Below, piece after piece: positions 1-15,600 of a stretch of DNA of 64,000 nucleotides; position 1 is the stretch's first letter; each line of letters starts with the position of its first letter. Position numbers and translations under genes: made by a program. The DNA is from Xanthostigma xanthostigma. Its lineage: Eukaryota; Arthropoda; Insecta; Raphidioptera; Raphidiidae. The stretch is taken from assembly GCA_963575645.1 (NCBI GenBank), contig OY754469.1:25872001-25936000 (forward strand). Reading direction: 5' to 3'. The notes beneath the pieces are model-generated. The model was not told where the DNA came from, did no database searches, and was given only the letters and a program-made list of their open reading frames with translations.

Positions 1-3000
1 GGTTAGTCTATTTTCACTATAACATTTAGGTTTGGATCATTCTCTCATAAGAAAATGCAAACTGCATATTTACTATCATTTTCACGCAGACAAGCAGTTT
101 TTACATGCTTCACGACAATTGCGTGCAAATGAGTCCTTATAAACAAAATTGCTTTATTTTACAAAGGTAAGTCTATTTACACTATAACATTCAGGTTTGG
201 ATCATTCTCTCATAAGAAAATGCAAACTGCATATTAACCATTATTTTAACGCAGACAAGCAGTTTTTACATGCTTTATGACAATTAGGGGCAAATGAGTA
301 CTTATAGGCAAAATTGCTTTATTTCATGAAGGTATAACAATTTACACTATAACATTCAGGTTTGGATCATTCTCTCATAAGAAAATGCAAACTGCATATT
401 ATCCATTATTTTAACGCAGACAAGCAGTTTTTACATGCTTTACGACAATTAGGTGCAAATAAGTCCTTATAGGCAAAATTGCTTTATTTTACAAAGGTAA
501 GTTTACTTAAACTATAACATTTATGTTTAGATCATTCTCTCATAAGAAAATGCAAACTGCATATTAACCATTATTCAAACGCAGACAAGCAGTTTTTACA
601 TGCTTTACGACAATTAGGTGCAAATGAGTCCTTATAGGCAAAATTGCTTTATTTCATGAGGGTAAGTCTATTTACACTATAACATTCAGGTTTGGATCAT
701 TCTCTCATAAGAAAATGCAAACTGCATATTAACCATTATTTTAACGCAGACAAGCAGTTTTTACATGCTTTATGACAATTAGGGGCAAATGAGTACTTAT
801 AGGCAAAATTGCTTTATTTCATGAAGGTATAACAATTTACACTATAACATTCAGGTTTGGATCATTTTCTCATTAGAAAATGCAAACTGCATATTATCTA
901 TTATTTTAACGCAGACAAGCAGTTTTTACATGCTTTACGACAATTAGGTGCAAATAAGTCCTTATAGGCAAAATTGCTTTATTTTACAAAGGTAAGTTTA
1001 CTTAAACTATAACATTCAGGTTTAGATCATTCTCTCATAAGAAAATGCAAACTGCATATTAACTATTATTTTAACGCATACAAGCAGTTTTTACATGCTT
1101 TATGACAATTAAGTGCAAATAGGTCTTTATAGGCAAAATTGCTTTATTTCATGAGGGTAAGTCTATTTACACTATAACATTCAGGTTTGGATCATTCTTT
1201 CATAAGGAAATGCAAACTGCATATTAACCATTATTTTAACGCAGACAAGAAGTTTTTACATGCTTTATGACAATTAGGTGCAAATGAGTCTTTATAGGCA
1301 AAATTGCTTTATTTCATGAGGGTAAGTCTATTTACACTATAACATTCAGGTTTGGATCATTCTCTCATAAGAAAATGCAAACTGCATATTAACCATTATT
1401 TTAACGCAGACAAGCAGTTTTTACATGCTTTATGACAATTAGGGGCAAATGAGTCCTTATAGGCAAAATTGCTTTATTTCATGAAGGTATAACTATTTAC
1501 ACTATAACATTCAGGTTTGGATCATTCTCTCATAAGAAAATGCAAACTGCATATTATCCATTATTTTAACGCAGACAAGCAGTTTTTACATGCTTTACGA
1601 CAATTAGGTGCAAATAAGTCCTTATAGGCAAAATTGCTTTATTTTACAAAGGTAAGTTTACTTAAACTATACTATTCAGGTTTAGATCATTCTCTCATAA
1701 GAAAATGCAAACTGCATATTAACTATTATTTTAACGCATACAAGCAGTTTTTACATGCTTTATGAAAATTAGGTGCAAATGAGTCTTTATAGGCAAAATT
1801 GCTTTATTTCATGAGGATAAGTCTATTTACACTATAACATTCAGGTTTGGATCATTCTCTCAAGAAAATGCAAACTGCATAATTACTATCATTTTAACGC
1901 ATACAAGCAGTTTTTACATGCTTTATGACAATTAGGTGCAAATGAGTCTTTATAGGCAAAATTGATTTATTTCATGAGGGTAAGTCTATTTACACTATAA
2001 CATTCAGGTTTGGATCATTCTTTCATAAGAGAATGCAAACTGCATATTAACCATTATTTTAACGCAGACAAGAAGTTTTTACATGCTTTATGACAATTAG
2101 GTGCAAATGAGTCTTTATAGGCAAAATTGCTTTATTTCATGAGGGTAAGTCTATTTACACTATAACATTCAGGTTTGGATCATTCTCTCATAAGAAAATG
2201 CAAACTGCATATTAACCATTATTTTAACGCAGACAAGCAGTTTTTACATGCTTTATGACAATTAGGGGCAAATGAGTCCTTATAGGCAAAATTGCTTTAT
2301 TTCATGAAGGTATAACTATTTACACTATAACATTCAGGTTTGGATCATTCTCTCATAAGAAAATGCAAACTGCATATTATCCATTATTTTAACGCAGACA
2401 AGCAGTTTTTACATGCTTTACGACAATTAGGTGCAAATAAGTCCTTATAGGCAAAATTGCTTTATTTTACAAAGGTAAGTTTACTTAAACTATACTATTC
2501 AGGTTTAGATCATTCTCTCATAAGAAAATGCAAACTGCATATTAACTATTATTTTAACGCATACAAGCAGTTTTTACATGCTTTATGAAAATTAGGTGCA
2601 AATGAGTCTTAATAGGCAAAATTGCTTTATTTCATGAGGATAAGTCTATTTACACTATACCATTCAGGTATGGATCATTCTCTCATAAGAAAATGCAAAC
2701 TGCATATTTACTATCATTTTAACGCATACAAGCAGTTTTTACATGCTTTATGACAATTAGGTGCAAATGAGTCTTTATAGGCAAAATTGCTTTATTTCAT
2801 GAGGGTAAGTCTATTTACACTATAACATTCAGGTTTGGATCATTCTTATATAAGAGAATGCAAACTGCATATTAACCATTATTTTAACGCAGACAAGCAG
2901 TTTTTACATGCTTCACGACAATTAGGTGCAAATGAGTCTTTATATTCAAAATTGCTTTATTTTACAAAGGTAAGTCTATTTTTACTATAACATTCAGGTT

Positions 3001-6000
3001 TAGATCATTTTCTCATAAGAAAATGCAAACTGCATATTAACCATTATTTTAACGCATACAAGCAGTTTTTACATGCTTTATGACAACTAGGGGCAAATGA
3101 GTCCTTATAGGCAAAATTGCTTTATATCATGAAGGTAAGTCTATTTACACTATAACATTTAGGTTTGGATCATTCTCTCATAAGGAAATGCAAACTGCAT
3201 ATTAACCATTATTTTAACGCAAACAAGCAGTTTTTACATGCTTCACGACAATTGCGTGCAAATGAGTCCCTATAAACAAAATTGCTTTATTTTACACAGG
3301 TAAGTCTATTTACACTATAACATTCAGGTTTGGATCATTCTCTCATAAGAAAATGCAAACTGCATATTAACCATTATTTAAACGCAGACAAGCAGTTTTT
3401 ACATGCTTTACGACAATTAGGTGCAAATGAGTCTTTATAGGCAAAATTGCTCTATTTCATGAGGATAAGTCTATTTACACTATAACATTCAGGTTTGGAT
3501 CATTCTTTCATAAGAAAATGCAAACTGCATATTAACCATTATTTTAACGCAGACAAGCAGTTTTTACATGCTTTATGACAATTAGGTGCAAATGAGTCTT
3601 TATAGGCAAAATTGCTTTATTTCATGAGGGTAAGTCTATTTACACTATAACATTCAGGTTTGGATCATTCTCTCATAAGAAAATGCAAACTGCATATTAA
3701 CCATTATTTTAACGCAGACAAGCAGTTTTTACATGCTTTATGACAATTAGGGGCAAATGAGTCCTTATAGGCAAAATTGCTTTATTTCATGAAGGTATAA
3801 CTATTTACACTATAACATTCAGGTTTGGATCGTTCTCTCATAAGAAAATGCAAACTGCATATTATCCATTATTTTAACGCAGACAAGCAGTTTTTACATG
3901 CTTTACGACAATTAGGTGCAAATAAGTCCTTATAGGCAAAATTGCTTTATTTTACAAAGGTAAGTTTACTTAAACTATACTATTCAGGTTTAGATCATTC
4001 TCTCATAAGAAAATGCAAACTGCATATTAACCATTAATTTAACGCAGACAAGCAGTTTTTACATGCTTTATGACAATTAGGTGCAAATGAGTCTTTATAG
4101 GCAAAATTGCTTTATTTCATGAGGGTTAGTCTATTTAAACTATAACATTCAGGTTTGGATCATTCTCTCATAAGAAAATGCAAACTGCATATTAACCATT
4201 ATTTTAACGCAGACAAGCAGTTTTTACATGCTTTACGACAATTAGGTGCAAATGAGTCTTTATATTCAAAATTGCTTTATTTCATGAGGATAAGTCTATT
4301 TACACTATAACATTCAGGTTTGGATCATTCTTTCATAAGAAAATGCAAACTGCATATTAACCATTATTTTAACGCAGACAAGCAGTTTTTACAAGCTTTA
4401 TGACAATTAGGTGCAAATGAGTCTTTATAGGCAAAATTGCTTTATTTCATGAGGGTTAGTCTATTTACACTATAACATTCAGGTTTGGATCATTCTTTCA
4501 TAAGAAAATGCAAACTGCATATTAACCATTATTTTAACGCAGACAAGCAGTTTTTACATGCTTTATGACAATTAGGTGCAAATGAGTCTTTATAGGCAAA
4601 ATTGCTTTATTTCATGAGGGTTAGTCTATTTACACTATAACATTCAGGTTTGGATCATTCTCTCATAAGAAAATGCAAACTGCATATTAACCATTATTTT
4701 AACGCAGACAAGCAGTTTTTACATGCTTTATGACAATTAGGGGCAAATGAGTCCTTATAGGCAAAATTGCTTTATTTAATGAAGGTAAGTCTATTTACAC
4801 TATGACATTCAGGTTTGGATCTTTCTCTCATAAGAAAATGCAAACTGCATATTTACTATCATTTTAACGCATACAAGCAGTTTTTACATGCTTTATGACA
4901 ATTAAGTGCAAATGAGTTTTTATAGGCAAAATTGCTTTATTTTATGAAGGTAAGTCTATTTACACTATAACATTCAGGTTTGGATCATTCTCTCATAAGA
5001 AAAATGCAAACTGCATATTAACTATTATTTTATCGCAGACAAGCAGTTTTTACATGCTTCACGACAATTGCGTGCAAGTGAGTCTTTATAGGCAAAATTG
5101 CTTTATTTTACAAAGGTAAGTCTATTTACACTATAACATTCAGGTTTGGATCATTCTCTCATAAGAAAATGCAAACTGCATATTAACCATTATTTAAACG
5201 CAGACAAGCAGTTTTTACATGCTTTACGACAATTAAGTGCAAATAAGTCTTTATAGGCAAAATTGCTTTATTTCATGAGGGTAAGTCTATTTACACTATA
5301 ATATTCAGGTTTGGATCATTCTCTCATAAGAAAATGAAAACTGCATATTAACCATTATTTAAACGCAGACAAGCAGTTTTTACATGCTTCACGACAATTG
5401 CGTGCAAATGAGTCCTTATAGGCAAAATTGCTTTATTTTACAAAGGTAAGTCTATTTACACTATAACATTCAGGTTTGGATCAATTTCTCATAAGAAAAT
5501 GCAAACTGCATATTAACCATTATTTAAACGCAGACAAGCAGTTTTTACATGCTTTACGACAATTAGGTGCAAATGAGTCCTTATAGGCAAAATTGCTTTA
5601 TTTTATGAAGGTATAACAATTTACACTATAACATTCAGGTTTGGATCATTTTCTCATTAGAAAATGCAAACTGCATATTATCCATTATTTTAACGCAGAC
5701 AAGCAGTTTTTACATGCTTTACGACAATTAGGTGCAAATAAGTCCTTATAGGCAAAATTGCTTTATTTTACAAAGGTAAGTTTACTTAAACTATAACATT
5801 CAGGTTTAGATCATTCTCTCATAAGAAAATGCAAAATGCATATTAACTATTATTTTAACGCATACAAGCAGTTTTTACATGCTTTATGACAATTAGGTGC
5901 AAATAAGTCTTTATAGGCAAAATTGCTTTATTTCATGAGGGTAAGTCTATTTACACTATAACATTCAGGTTGGATCACTCTTTCATAAGGAAATGCAAAC

Positions 6001-9000
6001 TGCATATTAACCATTATTTTAACGCAGACAAGCAGTTTTTACATGCTTCACGACAATTGCGTGCAAATTAGTCCTTATAGGCAAAATTGCTTTATTTTAC
6101 AAAGGTTAGTCTATTTTCACTATAACATTCAGGTTTTGATCATTCTCTCATAAGAAAATGCAAACTGCATATTATACATTATTTTAACGCATACAAGCAG
6201 TTTTTACATGCTTTATGACAATTAGGGGCAAATGAGTCCTTATAGGCAAAATTGCTTTATTTCATGAAGGTAAATCTATTTACACTATAAAATTCAGGTT
6301 TGGATCATTCTCTTCTAAGAAAATGCAAACTGCATATTTACTATCATTTTCACGCAGACAAGCAGTTTTTACATGCTTCACGACAATTGCGGGCAAATGA
6401 GTCCTTATATGCAACATTGCTTTATTTTACAAAGGTAAGTCAATTTACACTATAATATTCAGGTTTGGATTATTCTCTCATAAGAAAATGCAAACTGCAT
6501 ATTAACCATTATTATAACGCAGACAAGCAGTTTTTACATGCTTTATGACAATTAGGTGCAAATGAGTCTTTATAGGCAAAATTGCTTTATTTCATGAGGG
6601 TTAGTCTATTTACACTATAACATTCAGGTTTGGATGATTCTCTCATAAGAAAATGCAAACTGCATATTAACCATTATTTTAACGCAAACAAGCAGTTTTT
6701 ACATGCTTCACGACAATTGCGTGCAAATGAGTCCTTATAGGCAAAATTGCTTTATTTTTCAAAGGTAAGTCTATTTACACTATAACATTCAGGTTTGGAT
6801 CATTCTCTCATAAGAAAATGCAAACTGCATATTAACCATTATTTAAACGCAGACAAGCAGTTTTTACATGCTTTACGACAATTAGGTGCAAATGAGTCTT
6901 TATAGGCAAAATTGCTTTATTTCATGAGGATAAGTCTATTTACACTATAACATTTAGGTTTGGATCATTCTTTCATAAGAAAATGCAAACTGCATATTAA
7001 CCATTATTTTAACGCAGACAAGCAGTTTTTACATGCTTCACGACAATTGCGAGCAAATGAGTCCTTATAGGCAAAATTGCTTTATTTTACAAAGGTAAGT
7101 CTATTTACACTATAACATTCAGGTTTGGATCATTCTCTCATAAGAAAATGCAAACTGCATATTAACCATTATTTTAACGCAGACAAGCAGTTTTTACATG
7201 CTTTATGACAATTAGGGGCAAATGAGTCCTTATAGGCAAAATTGCTTTATTTCATGAAGGTATAACTATTTACACTATAACATTCAGGTTTGGATCATTC
7301 TCTCTTAAGAAAATGCAAACTGCATATTATCCATTATTTTAACGCAGACAAGCAGTTTTTACATGCTTTACGACACTTAGGTGCAAATAAGTCCTTATAA
7401 GCAAAATTGCTTTATTTTACAAAGGTAAGTTTACCTAAACTATAACATTCAGGTTTAGATCATTCTCTCATAAGAAAATGCAAACTGCATATTAACTATT
7501 ATTTTAACGCATACAAGCAGTTTTTACATGCTTTATGAAAATTAGGTGCAAATGAGTCTTTATAGGCAAAATTGCTTTATTTCATGAGGATAAGTCTATT
7601 TACACTATAACATTCAGGTTTGGATCATTCTCTCATAAGAAAATGCAAACTGCATATTTACTATCATTTTAACGCATACAAGCAGTTTTTACATGCTTTA
7701 TGACAATTAGGTGCAAATGAGTCTTTATAGGCAAAATTGCTTTATTTCATGAGGGTAAGTCTATTTACACTATAACATTCAAGTTTGGATCATTCTTTCA
7801 TAAGAGAATGCAAACTGAATATTAACCATTATTTTAACGCAGACAAGCAGTTTTTACATGCTTCACGACAATTAGGTGCAAATGAGTCCTTATAGGCAAA
7901 GTTGCTTTATTTTACAAAGGTAAGTCTATTTTTACTATAACATTCAGGTTTAGATCATTTTCTCATAAGAAAATGCAAACTGCATATTAACCATTATTTT
8001 AACGCATACAAGCAGTTTTTACATGCTTTATGACAACTAGGGGCAAATGAGTCCTTATAGGCAAAATTGCTTTATTTCATGAAGGTAAGTTTATTTACAC
8101 TATAACATTTAGGTTTGGATCATTCTCTCATAAGAAAATGCAAACTGCATATTAACCATTATTTTAACGCAAACAAGCAGTTTTTACATGCTTTACGACA
8201 ATTGCGTGCAAATGAGTCCTTATAAACAAAATTGCTTTATTTTACAAAGGTAAGTCTATTTACACTATAACATTCAGGTTTGGATCATTCTCTCATAAGA
8301 AAATGCAAACTGCATATTAACCATTATTTAAACGCAGACAAGCAGTTTTTACATGCTTCACGACAATTGCGTGCAAATGAGTCCTTATAAACAAAATTGC
8401 TTTATTTTACAAAGGTAAGTCTATTTACACTATACATTCAGGTTTGGATCATTCTCTAATAAGAAAATGCAAACTGCATATTAACCATTATTTTAACGCA
8501 GACAAGCAGTTTTTACATGCTTTATGACAATTAGGGGCAAATGAGTCCTTATAGGCAAAATTGCTTTATTTCATGAAGGTATAACTATTTACACTATAAC
8601 ATTCAGGTTTGGATCATTCTCTCATAAGAAAATGCAAACTGCATATTATCCATTATTTTAACGCAGACAAGCAGTTTTTACATGCTTTACGACAGTTAGG
8701 TGCAAATAAGTCCTTATAGGCAAAATTGCTTTATTTTACAAAGGTAAGTTTACTTAAACTATAACATTCAGGTTTAGATCATTCTCTCATAAGAAAATAC
8801 AAACTGCATATTAACTATTATTTTAACGCATACAAGCAGTTTTTACATGCTTTATGACAATTAGGTGCAAATGAGTCTTTATAGGCAAAATTGCTTTATT
8901 TCATGAGGGTAAGTCTATTTACACTATTACATTCAGGTTTGGATCATTCTCTCATAAGAAAATGCAAACTGCATATTTACTATCATTTTAACGCATACAA

Positions 9001-10464
9001 GCAGTTTTTACATGCTTTATGACAATTAGGTGCAAATGAGTCTTTATAGGCAAAATTGCTTTATTTCATGAGGGTAAGTCTATTTACACTATAACATTCA
9101 GGTTTGGATCATTCTTTCATAAGAAAATGCAAACTGCATATTAACCATCATTTTAACGCAGACAAGCAGTTTTTACATGCTTCACGACAATTGCAAGCAA
9201 ATGAGTCCTTATAGGCAAAATTGCTTTATTTTACAAAGGTAAGTCTATTTACACTATAACATTCAGGTTTGGATCATTCTCTCATAAGAAAATGCAAACT
9301 GCATATTAACCATTATTTAAACGCAGACAAGCAGTTTTTACATGCTTTACGACAATTAGGTGCAAATGAGTCCTTATAGGCAAAATTGCTTTATTTCATG
9401 AGGGTAAGTCTATTTACACTATAACATTCAGGTTTGGATCATTCTCTCATAAGAAAATGCAAACTGCATATTAACCATTATTTAAACCCAGACAAGCAGT
9501 TTTTACATGCTTTACGACATTTTAGTGCAAATGAGTCCTTATAGGCAAAATTGCTTTATTTCATGAGGGTAAGTCTATTTACACTATAACATTCAGGTTT
9601 AGATCATTCTCTCATAAGAAAATGCAAACTCCATATTAACCATTATTTTAACGCAGACAAGCAGTTTTTACATGCTTTATGACAATTAGGGGCAAATGAG
9701 TACTTATAGGCAAAATTGCTTTATTTCATGAAGGTATAACAATTTACACTATAACATTCAGGTTTGGATCATTCTCTCATAAGAAAATGCAAACTGCATA
9801 TTATCCATTATTTTAACGCAGACAAGCAGTTTTTACATGCTTTACGACAATTAGGTGCAAATAAGTCCTTATAGGCAAAATTGCTTTATTTTACAAAGGT
9901 AAGTTTACTTAAACTATAACATTTAGGTTTGGATCATTCTCTCATAAGAAAATGCAAACTGCATATTAACCATTATTTAAACGCAGACAAGCAGTTTTTA
10001 CATGCTTTACGACAATTAGGTGCAAATGAGTCCTTATAGGCAAAATTGCTTTATTTCATGAGGGTAAGTCTATTTACACTATATCATTCAGGTTTGGATC
10101 ATTCTCTCATAAGAAAATGCAAACTGCATATTAACCATTATTTTAACGCAGACAAGCAGTTTTTACATGCTTTATGACAATTAGGGGCAAATGAGTACTT
10201 ATAGGCAAAATTGCTTTATTTCATGAAGGTATAACAATTTACACTATAACATTCAGGTTTGGATCATTCTCTCATAAGAAAATGCAAACTGCATATTTAC
10301 TATCCTTTTAACGCATACAAGCAGTTTTTACATGCTTTATGACAATTAGGTGCAAATGAGTCTTTATAGGCAAAATTGCTTTATTTCATGAGGGTAAGTC
10401 TATTTACACTATAACATTCAGGTTTGGATCATTCTTTCATAAGAGAATGCAAACTGCATATTAA

Positions 10465-11288
10465 CCATTATTTTGACGCAGACAAGCAGTTTTTACATGC
10501 TTCACGACAATTTGGTGCAAATGAGTCCTTATAGGCAAAATTGCTTTATTTTACAAAGGTTAGTCTATTTTTACTATAACATTCAGGTTTAGATCATTTT
10601 CTCATAAGAAAATGAAAACTGCATATTAACCATTATTTTAACGCATACAAGCAGTTTTTACATGCTTTATGACAACTAGGGGCAAATGAGTCCTTATAGG
10701 CAAAATTGCTTTATTTCATGAAGGTAAGTCTATTTACACTTTAACATTTAGGTTTGGATCATTCTCTCATAAGAAAATGCAAACTGCATATTAACCATTA
10801 TTTTAACGCAAACAAGCAGTTTTTACATGCTTCACGACAATTGCGTGCAAATGAGTCCTTATAAACAAAATTGCTTTATTTTACAAAGGTAAGTCTATTT
10901 ACACTATACATTCAGGTTTGGATCATTCTCTAATAAGAAAATGCAAACTGCATATTAACCATTATTTTAACGCAGACAAGCAGTTTTTACATGCTTTATG
11001 ACAATTAGGGGCAAATGAGTCCTTATAGGCAAAATTGCTTTATTTCATGAAGGTATAACTATTTACACTATAACATTCAGGTTTGGATCATTATCTCATA
11101 AGAAAATGCAAACTGCATATTATCCATTATTTTAACGCAGACAAGCAGTTTTTACATGCTTTACGACAATTAGGTGCAAATAAGTCCTTATAGGCAAAAT
11201 TGCTTTATTTTACAAAGGTAAGTTTACTTAAACTATAACATTCAGGTTTAGATCATTCTCTCATAAGAAAATACAAACTGCATATTAA
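10465..11288 (+). repeat. Five-monomer tandem unit (824 bp), copy 1
   Basis: The rare variant ACAATTTGGTGC after TTCACG (10501) and the one-base-short TATACATTC (10905) recur 824 bp later at 11325 and 11729. The length is five monomers minus one base, because each unit carries one short monomer. Breakpoints are approximate because neighbouring monomers are nearly identical. The same pair of units is also present in the downstream copy at about 27456-29103. Confidence 0.8.
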
Positions 11289-12112
11289 CCATTATTTTAA
11301 CGCAGACAAGCAGTTTTTACATGCTTCACGACAATTTGGTGCAAATGAGTCCTTATAGGCAAAATTGCTTTATTTTACAAAGGTAAGTCTATTTTTACTA
11401 TAACATTCAGGTTTAGATCATTTTCTCATAAGAAAATGCAAACTGCATATTAACCATTATTTTAACGCATACAAGCAGTTTTTACATGCTTTATGACAAC
11501 TAGGGGCAAATGAGTCCTTATAGGCAAAATTGCTTTATTTCATAAAGGTAAGTCTATTTACACTTTAACATTTAGGTTTGGATCATTCTCTCATAAGAAA
11601 ATGCAAACTGCATATTAACCATTATTTTAACGCAAACAAGCAGTTTTTACATGCTTCACGACAATTGCGTGCAAATGAGTCCTTATAAACAAAATTGCTT
11701 TATTTTACAAAGGTAAGTCTATTTACACTATACATTCAGGTTTGGATCATTCTCTAATAAGAAAATGCAAACTGCATATTAACCATTATTTTAGCGCAGA
11801 CAAGCAGTTTTTACATGCTTTATGACAATTAGGGGCAAATGAGTCCTTATAGGCAAAATTGCTTTATTTCATGAAGGTATAACTATTTACACTATAACAT
11901 TCAGGTTTGGATCATTCTCTCATAAGAAAATGCAAACTGCATATTATCCATTATTTTAACGCAGACAAGCAGTTTTTACATGCTTTACGACAATTAGGTG
12001 CAAATAAGTCCTTATAGGCAAAATTGCTTTATTTTACAAAGGTAAGTTTACTTAAACTATAACATTCAGGTTTAGATCATTCTCTCATAAGAAAATACAA
12101 ACTGCATATTAA
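11289..12112 (+). repeat. Five-monomer tandem unit (824 bp), copy 2
   Basis: Second copy of the preceding 824-bp unit. It keeps the ACAATTTGGTGC and TATACATTC variants and differs by scattered single bases, such as GGTAAG for GGTTAG at the monomer start near 11385. Past about 12112 it departs from copy 1: AACTATT and GCATAC replace AACCATT and GCAGAC. Confidence 0.78.
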
Positions 12113-12670
12113 CTATTATTTTAACGCATACAAGCAGTTTTTACATGCTTTATGACAATTAGGTGCAAATGAGTCTTTATAGGCAAAATTGCTTTATTTC
12201 ATGAGGGTAAGTCTATTTACACTATTACATTCAGGTTTGGATCATTCTCTTATAAGAAAATGCAAACTGCATATTTACTATCATTTTAACGCATACAAGC
12301 AGTTTTTACATGCTTTATGACAATTAGGTGCAAATGAGTCTTTATAGGCAAAATTGCTTTATTTCATGAGGGTAAGTCTATTTACACTATAACATTCAGG
12401 TTTGGATCATTCTTTCATAAGAAAATGCAAACTGCATATTAACCATCATTTTAACGCAGACAAGCAGTTTTTACATGCTTCACGACAATTGCAAGCAAAT
12501 GAGTCCTTATAGGCAAAATTGCTTTATTTTACAAAGGTAAGTCTATTTACACTATAACATTCAGGTTTGGATCATTCTCTCATAAGAAAATGCAAACTGC
12601 ATATTAACCATTATTTAAACGCAGACAAGCAGTTTTTACATGCTTTACGACAATTAGGTGCAAATGAGTC

Positions 12671-15600
12671 TTTATAGGCAAAATTGCTTTATTTCATAAG
12701 GGTAAGTCTATTTACACTATAACATTCAGGTTTGGATCATTCTTTCATAAGAAAATGCAAACTGCATATTAACCATCATTTTAACGCAGACAAGCAGTTT
12801 TTACATGCTTCACGACAATTGCAAGCAAATGAGTCCTTATAGGCAAAATTGCTTTATTTTACAAAGGTAAGTCTATTTACACTATAACATTCAGGTTTGG
12901 ATCATTCTCTCATAAGAAAATGCAAACTGCATATTAACCATTATTTTAACGCAGACAAGCAGTTTTTACATGCTTTATGACAATTAGGGGCAAATGAGTC
13001 CTTATAGGCAAAATTGCTTTATTTCATGAAGGTATAACTATTTACACTATAACATTCAGGTTTGGATCGTTCTCTCATAAGAAAATGCAAACTGCATATT
13101 ATCCATTATTTTAACGCAGACAAGCAGTTTTTACATGCTTTACGACAATTAGGTGCAAATAAGTCCTTATAGGCAAAATTGCTTTATTTTACAAAGGTAA
13201 GTTTACTTAAACTATACTATTCAGGTTTAGATCATTCTCTCATAAGAAAATGCAAACTGCATATTAACCATTAATTTAACGCAGACAAGCAGTTTTTACA
13301 TGCTTTATGACAATTAGGTGCAAATGAGTCTTTATAGGCAAAATTGCTTTATTTCATGAGGGTTAGTCTATTTAAACTATAACATTCAGGTTTGGATCAT
13401 TCTCTCATAAGAAAATGCAAACTGCATATTAACCATTATTTTAACGCAGACAAGCAGTTTTTACATGCTTTACGACAATTAGGTGCAAATGAGTCTTTAT
13501 ATTCAAAATTGCTTTATTTCATGAGGATAAGTCTATTTACACTATAACATTCAGGTTTGGATCATTCTTTCATAAGAAAATGCAAACTGCATATTAACCA
13601 TTATTTTAACGCAGACAAGCAGTTTTTACAAGCTTTATGACAATTAGGTGCAAATGAGTCTTTATAGGCAAAATTGCTTTATTTCATGAGGGTTAGTCTA
13701 TTTACACTATAACATTCAGGTTTGGATCATTCTTTCATAAGAAAATGCAAACTGCATATTAACCATTATTTTAACGCAGACAAGCAGTTTTTACATGCTT
13801 TTAGACAATTAGGTGCAAATGAGTCTTTATAGGCAAAATTGCTTTATTTCATGAGGGTTAGTCTATTTACACTATAACATTCAGGTTTGGATCATTCTCT
13901 CATAAGAAAATGCAAACTGCATATTAACCATTATTTTAACGCAGACAAGCAGTTTTTACATGCTTTATGACAATTAGGGGCAAATGAGTCCTTATAGGCA
14001 AAATTGCTTTATTTAATGAAGGTAAGTCTATTTACACTATGACATTCAGGTTTGGATCTTTCTCTCATAAGAAAATGCAAACTGCATATTTACTATCATT
14101 TTAACGCATACAAGCAGTTTTTACATGCTTTATGACAATTAAGTGCAAATGAGTTTTTATAGGCAAAATTGCTTTATTTTATGAAGGTAAGTCTATTTAC
14201 ACTATAACATTCAGGTTTGGATCATTCTCTCATAAGAAAAATGCAAACTGCATATTAACTATTATTTTATCGCAGACAAGCAGTTTTTACATGCTTCACG
14301 ACAATTGCGTGCAAGTGAGTCTTTATAGGCAAAATTGCTTTATTTTACAAAGGTAAGTCTATTTACACTATAACATTCAGGTTTGGATCATTCTCTCATA
14401 AGAAAATGCAAACTGCATATTAACCATTATTTAAACGCAGACAAGCAGTTTTTACATGCTTTACGACAATTAAGTGCAAATAAGTCTTTATAGGCAAAAT
14501 TGCTTTATTTCATGAGGGTAAGTCTATTTACACTATAATATTCAGGTTTGGATCATTCTCTCATAAGAAAATGAAAACTGCATATTAACCATTATTTAAA
14601 CGCAGACAAGCAGTTTTTACATGCTTCACGACAATTGCGTGCAAATGAGTCCTTATAGGCAAAATTGCTTTATTTTACAAAGGTAAGTCTATTTACACTA
14701 TAACATTCAGGTTTGGATCAATTTCTCATAAGAAAATGCAAACTGCATATTAACCATTATTTAAACGCAGACAAGCAGTTTTTACATGCTTTACGACAAT
14801 TAGGTGCAAATGAGTCCTTATAGGCAAAATTGCTTTATTTTACAAAGGTAAGTCTATTTACACTATAACATTCAGGTTTGGATCATTTTCTCATTAGAAA
14901 ATGCAAACTGCATATTATCCATTATTTTAACGCAGACAAGCAGTTTTTACATGCTTTACGACAATTAGGTGCAAATAAGTCCTTATAGGCAAAATTGCTT
15001 TATTTTACAAAGGTAAGTTTACTTAAACTATAACATTCAGGTTTAGATCATTCTCTCATAAGAAAATGCAAAATGCATATTAACTATTATTTTAACGCAT
15101 ACAAGCAGTTTTTACATGCTTTATGACAATTAGGTGCAAATAAGTCTTTATAGGCAAAATTGCTTTATTTCATGAGGGTAAGTCTATTTACACTATAACA
15201 TTCAGGTTTGGATCATTCTCTCATAAGAAAATACAAACTGCATATTAACCATTATTTTAACGCATACAAGCAGTTTTTAAATGCTTTATGACAATTAGGG
15301 GCAAATGAGTCCTTATAGGCAAAATTGCTTTATTTAATGAAGGTAAGTCTATTTACACTATGACATTCAGGTTTGGATCTTTCTCTCATAATAAAATGCA
15401 AACTGCATATTAACCATCATTTTAACGCAGACAAGCAGTTTTTACATGCTTCACGACAATTGCAAGCAAATGAGTCCTTATAGGCAAAATTGCTTTATTT
15501 TACAAAGGTAAGTCTATTTACACTATAACATTCAGGTTTGGATCATTCTCTCATAAGAAAATGCAAACTGCATATTAACCATTATTTAAACGCAGACAAG

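Larger units (their letters stand above)
1..12670 (+). repeat. Higher-order block, copy 1 of a 12.67-kb duplication
   Basis: Marker variants here recur at 16992-29661 at a constant distance of 16991 bp. They include the extra A in the AAAAATGC monomer near 5000, the lost T in CAGGTTGGATCAC near 5970, TATACATTC at 8431 and 10905, TATCCTTTTA at 10301 and TTTTGACGC at 10471. The constant offset means almost no indels separate the copies. The few differences I found are single bases, for example near 683, 10083, 11092 and 11793. The copies diverge at about 12671. Confidence 0.9.
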
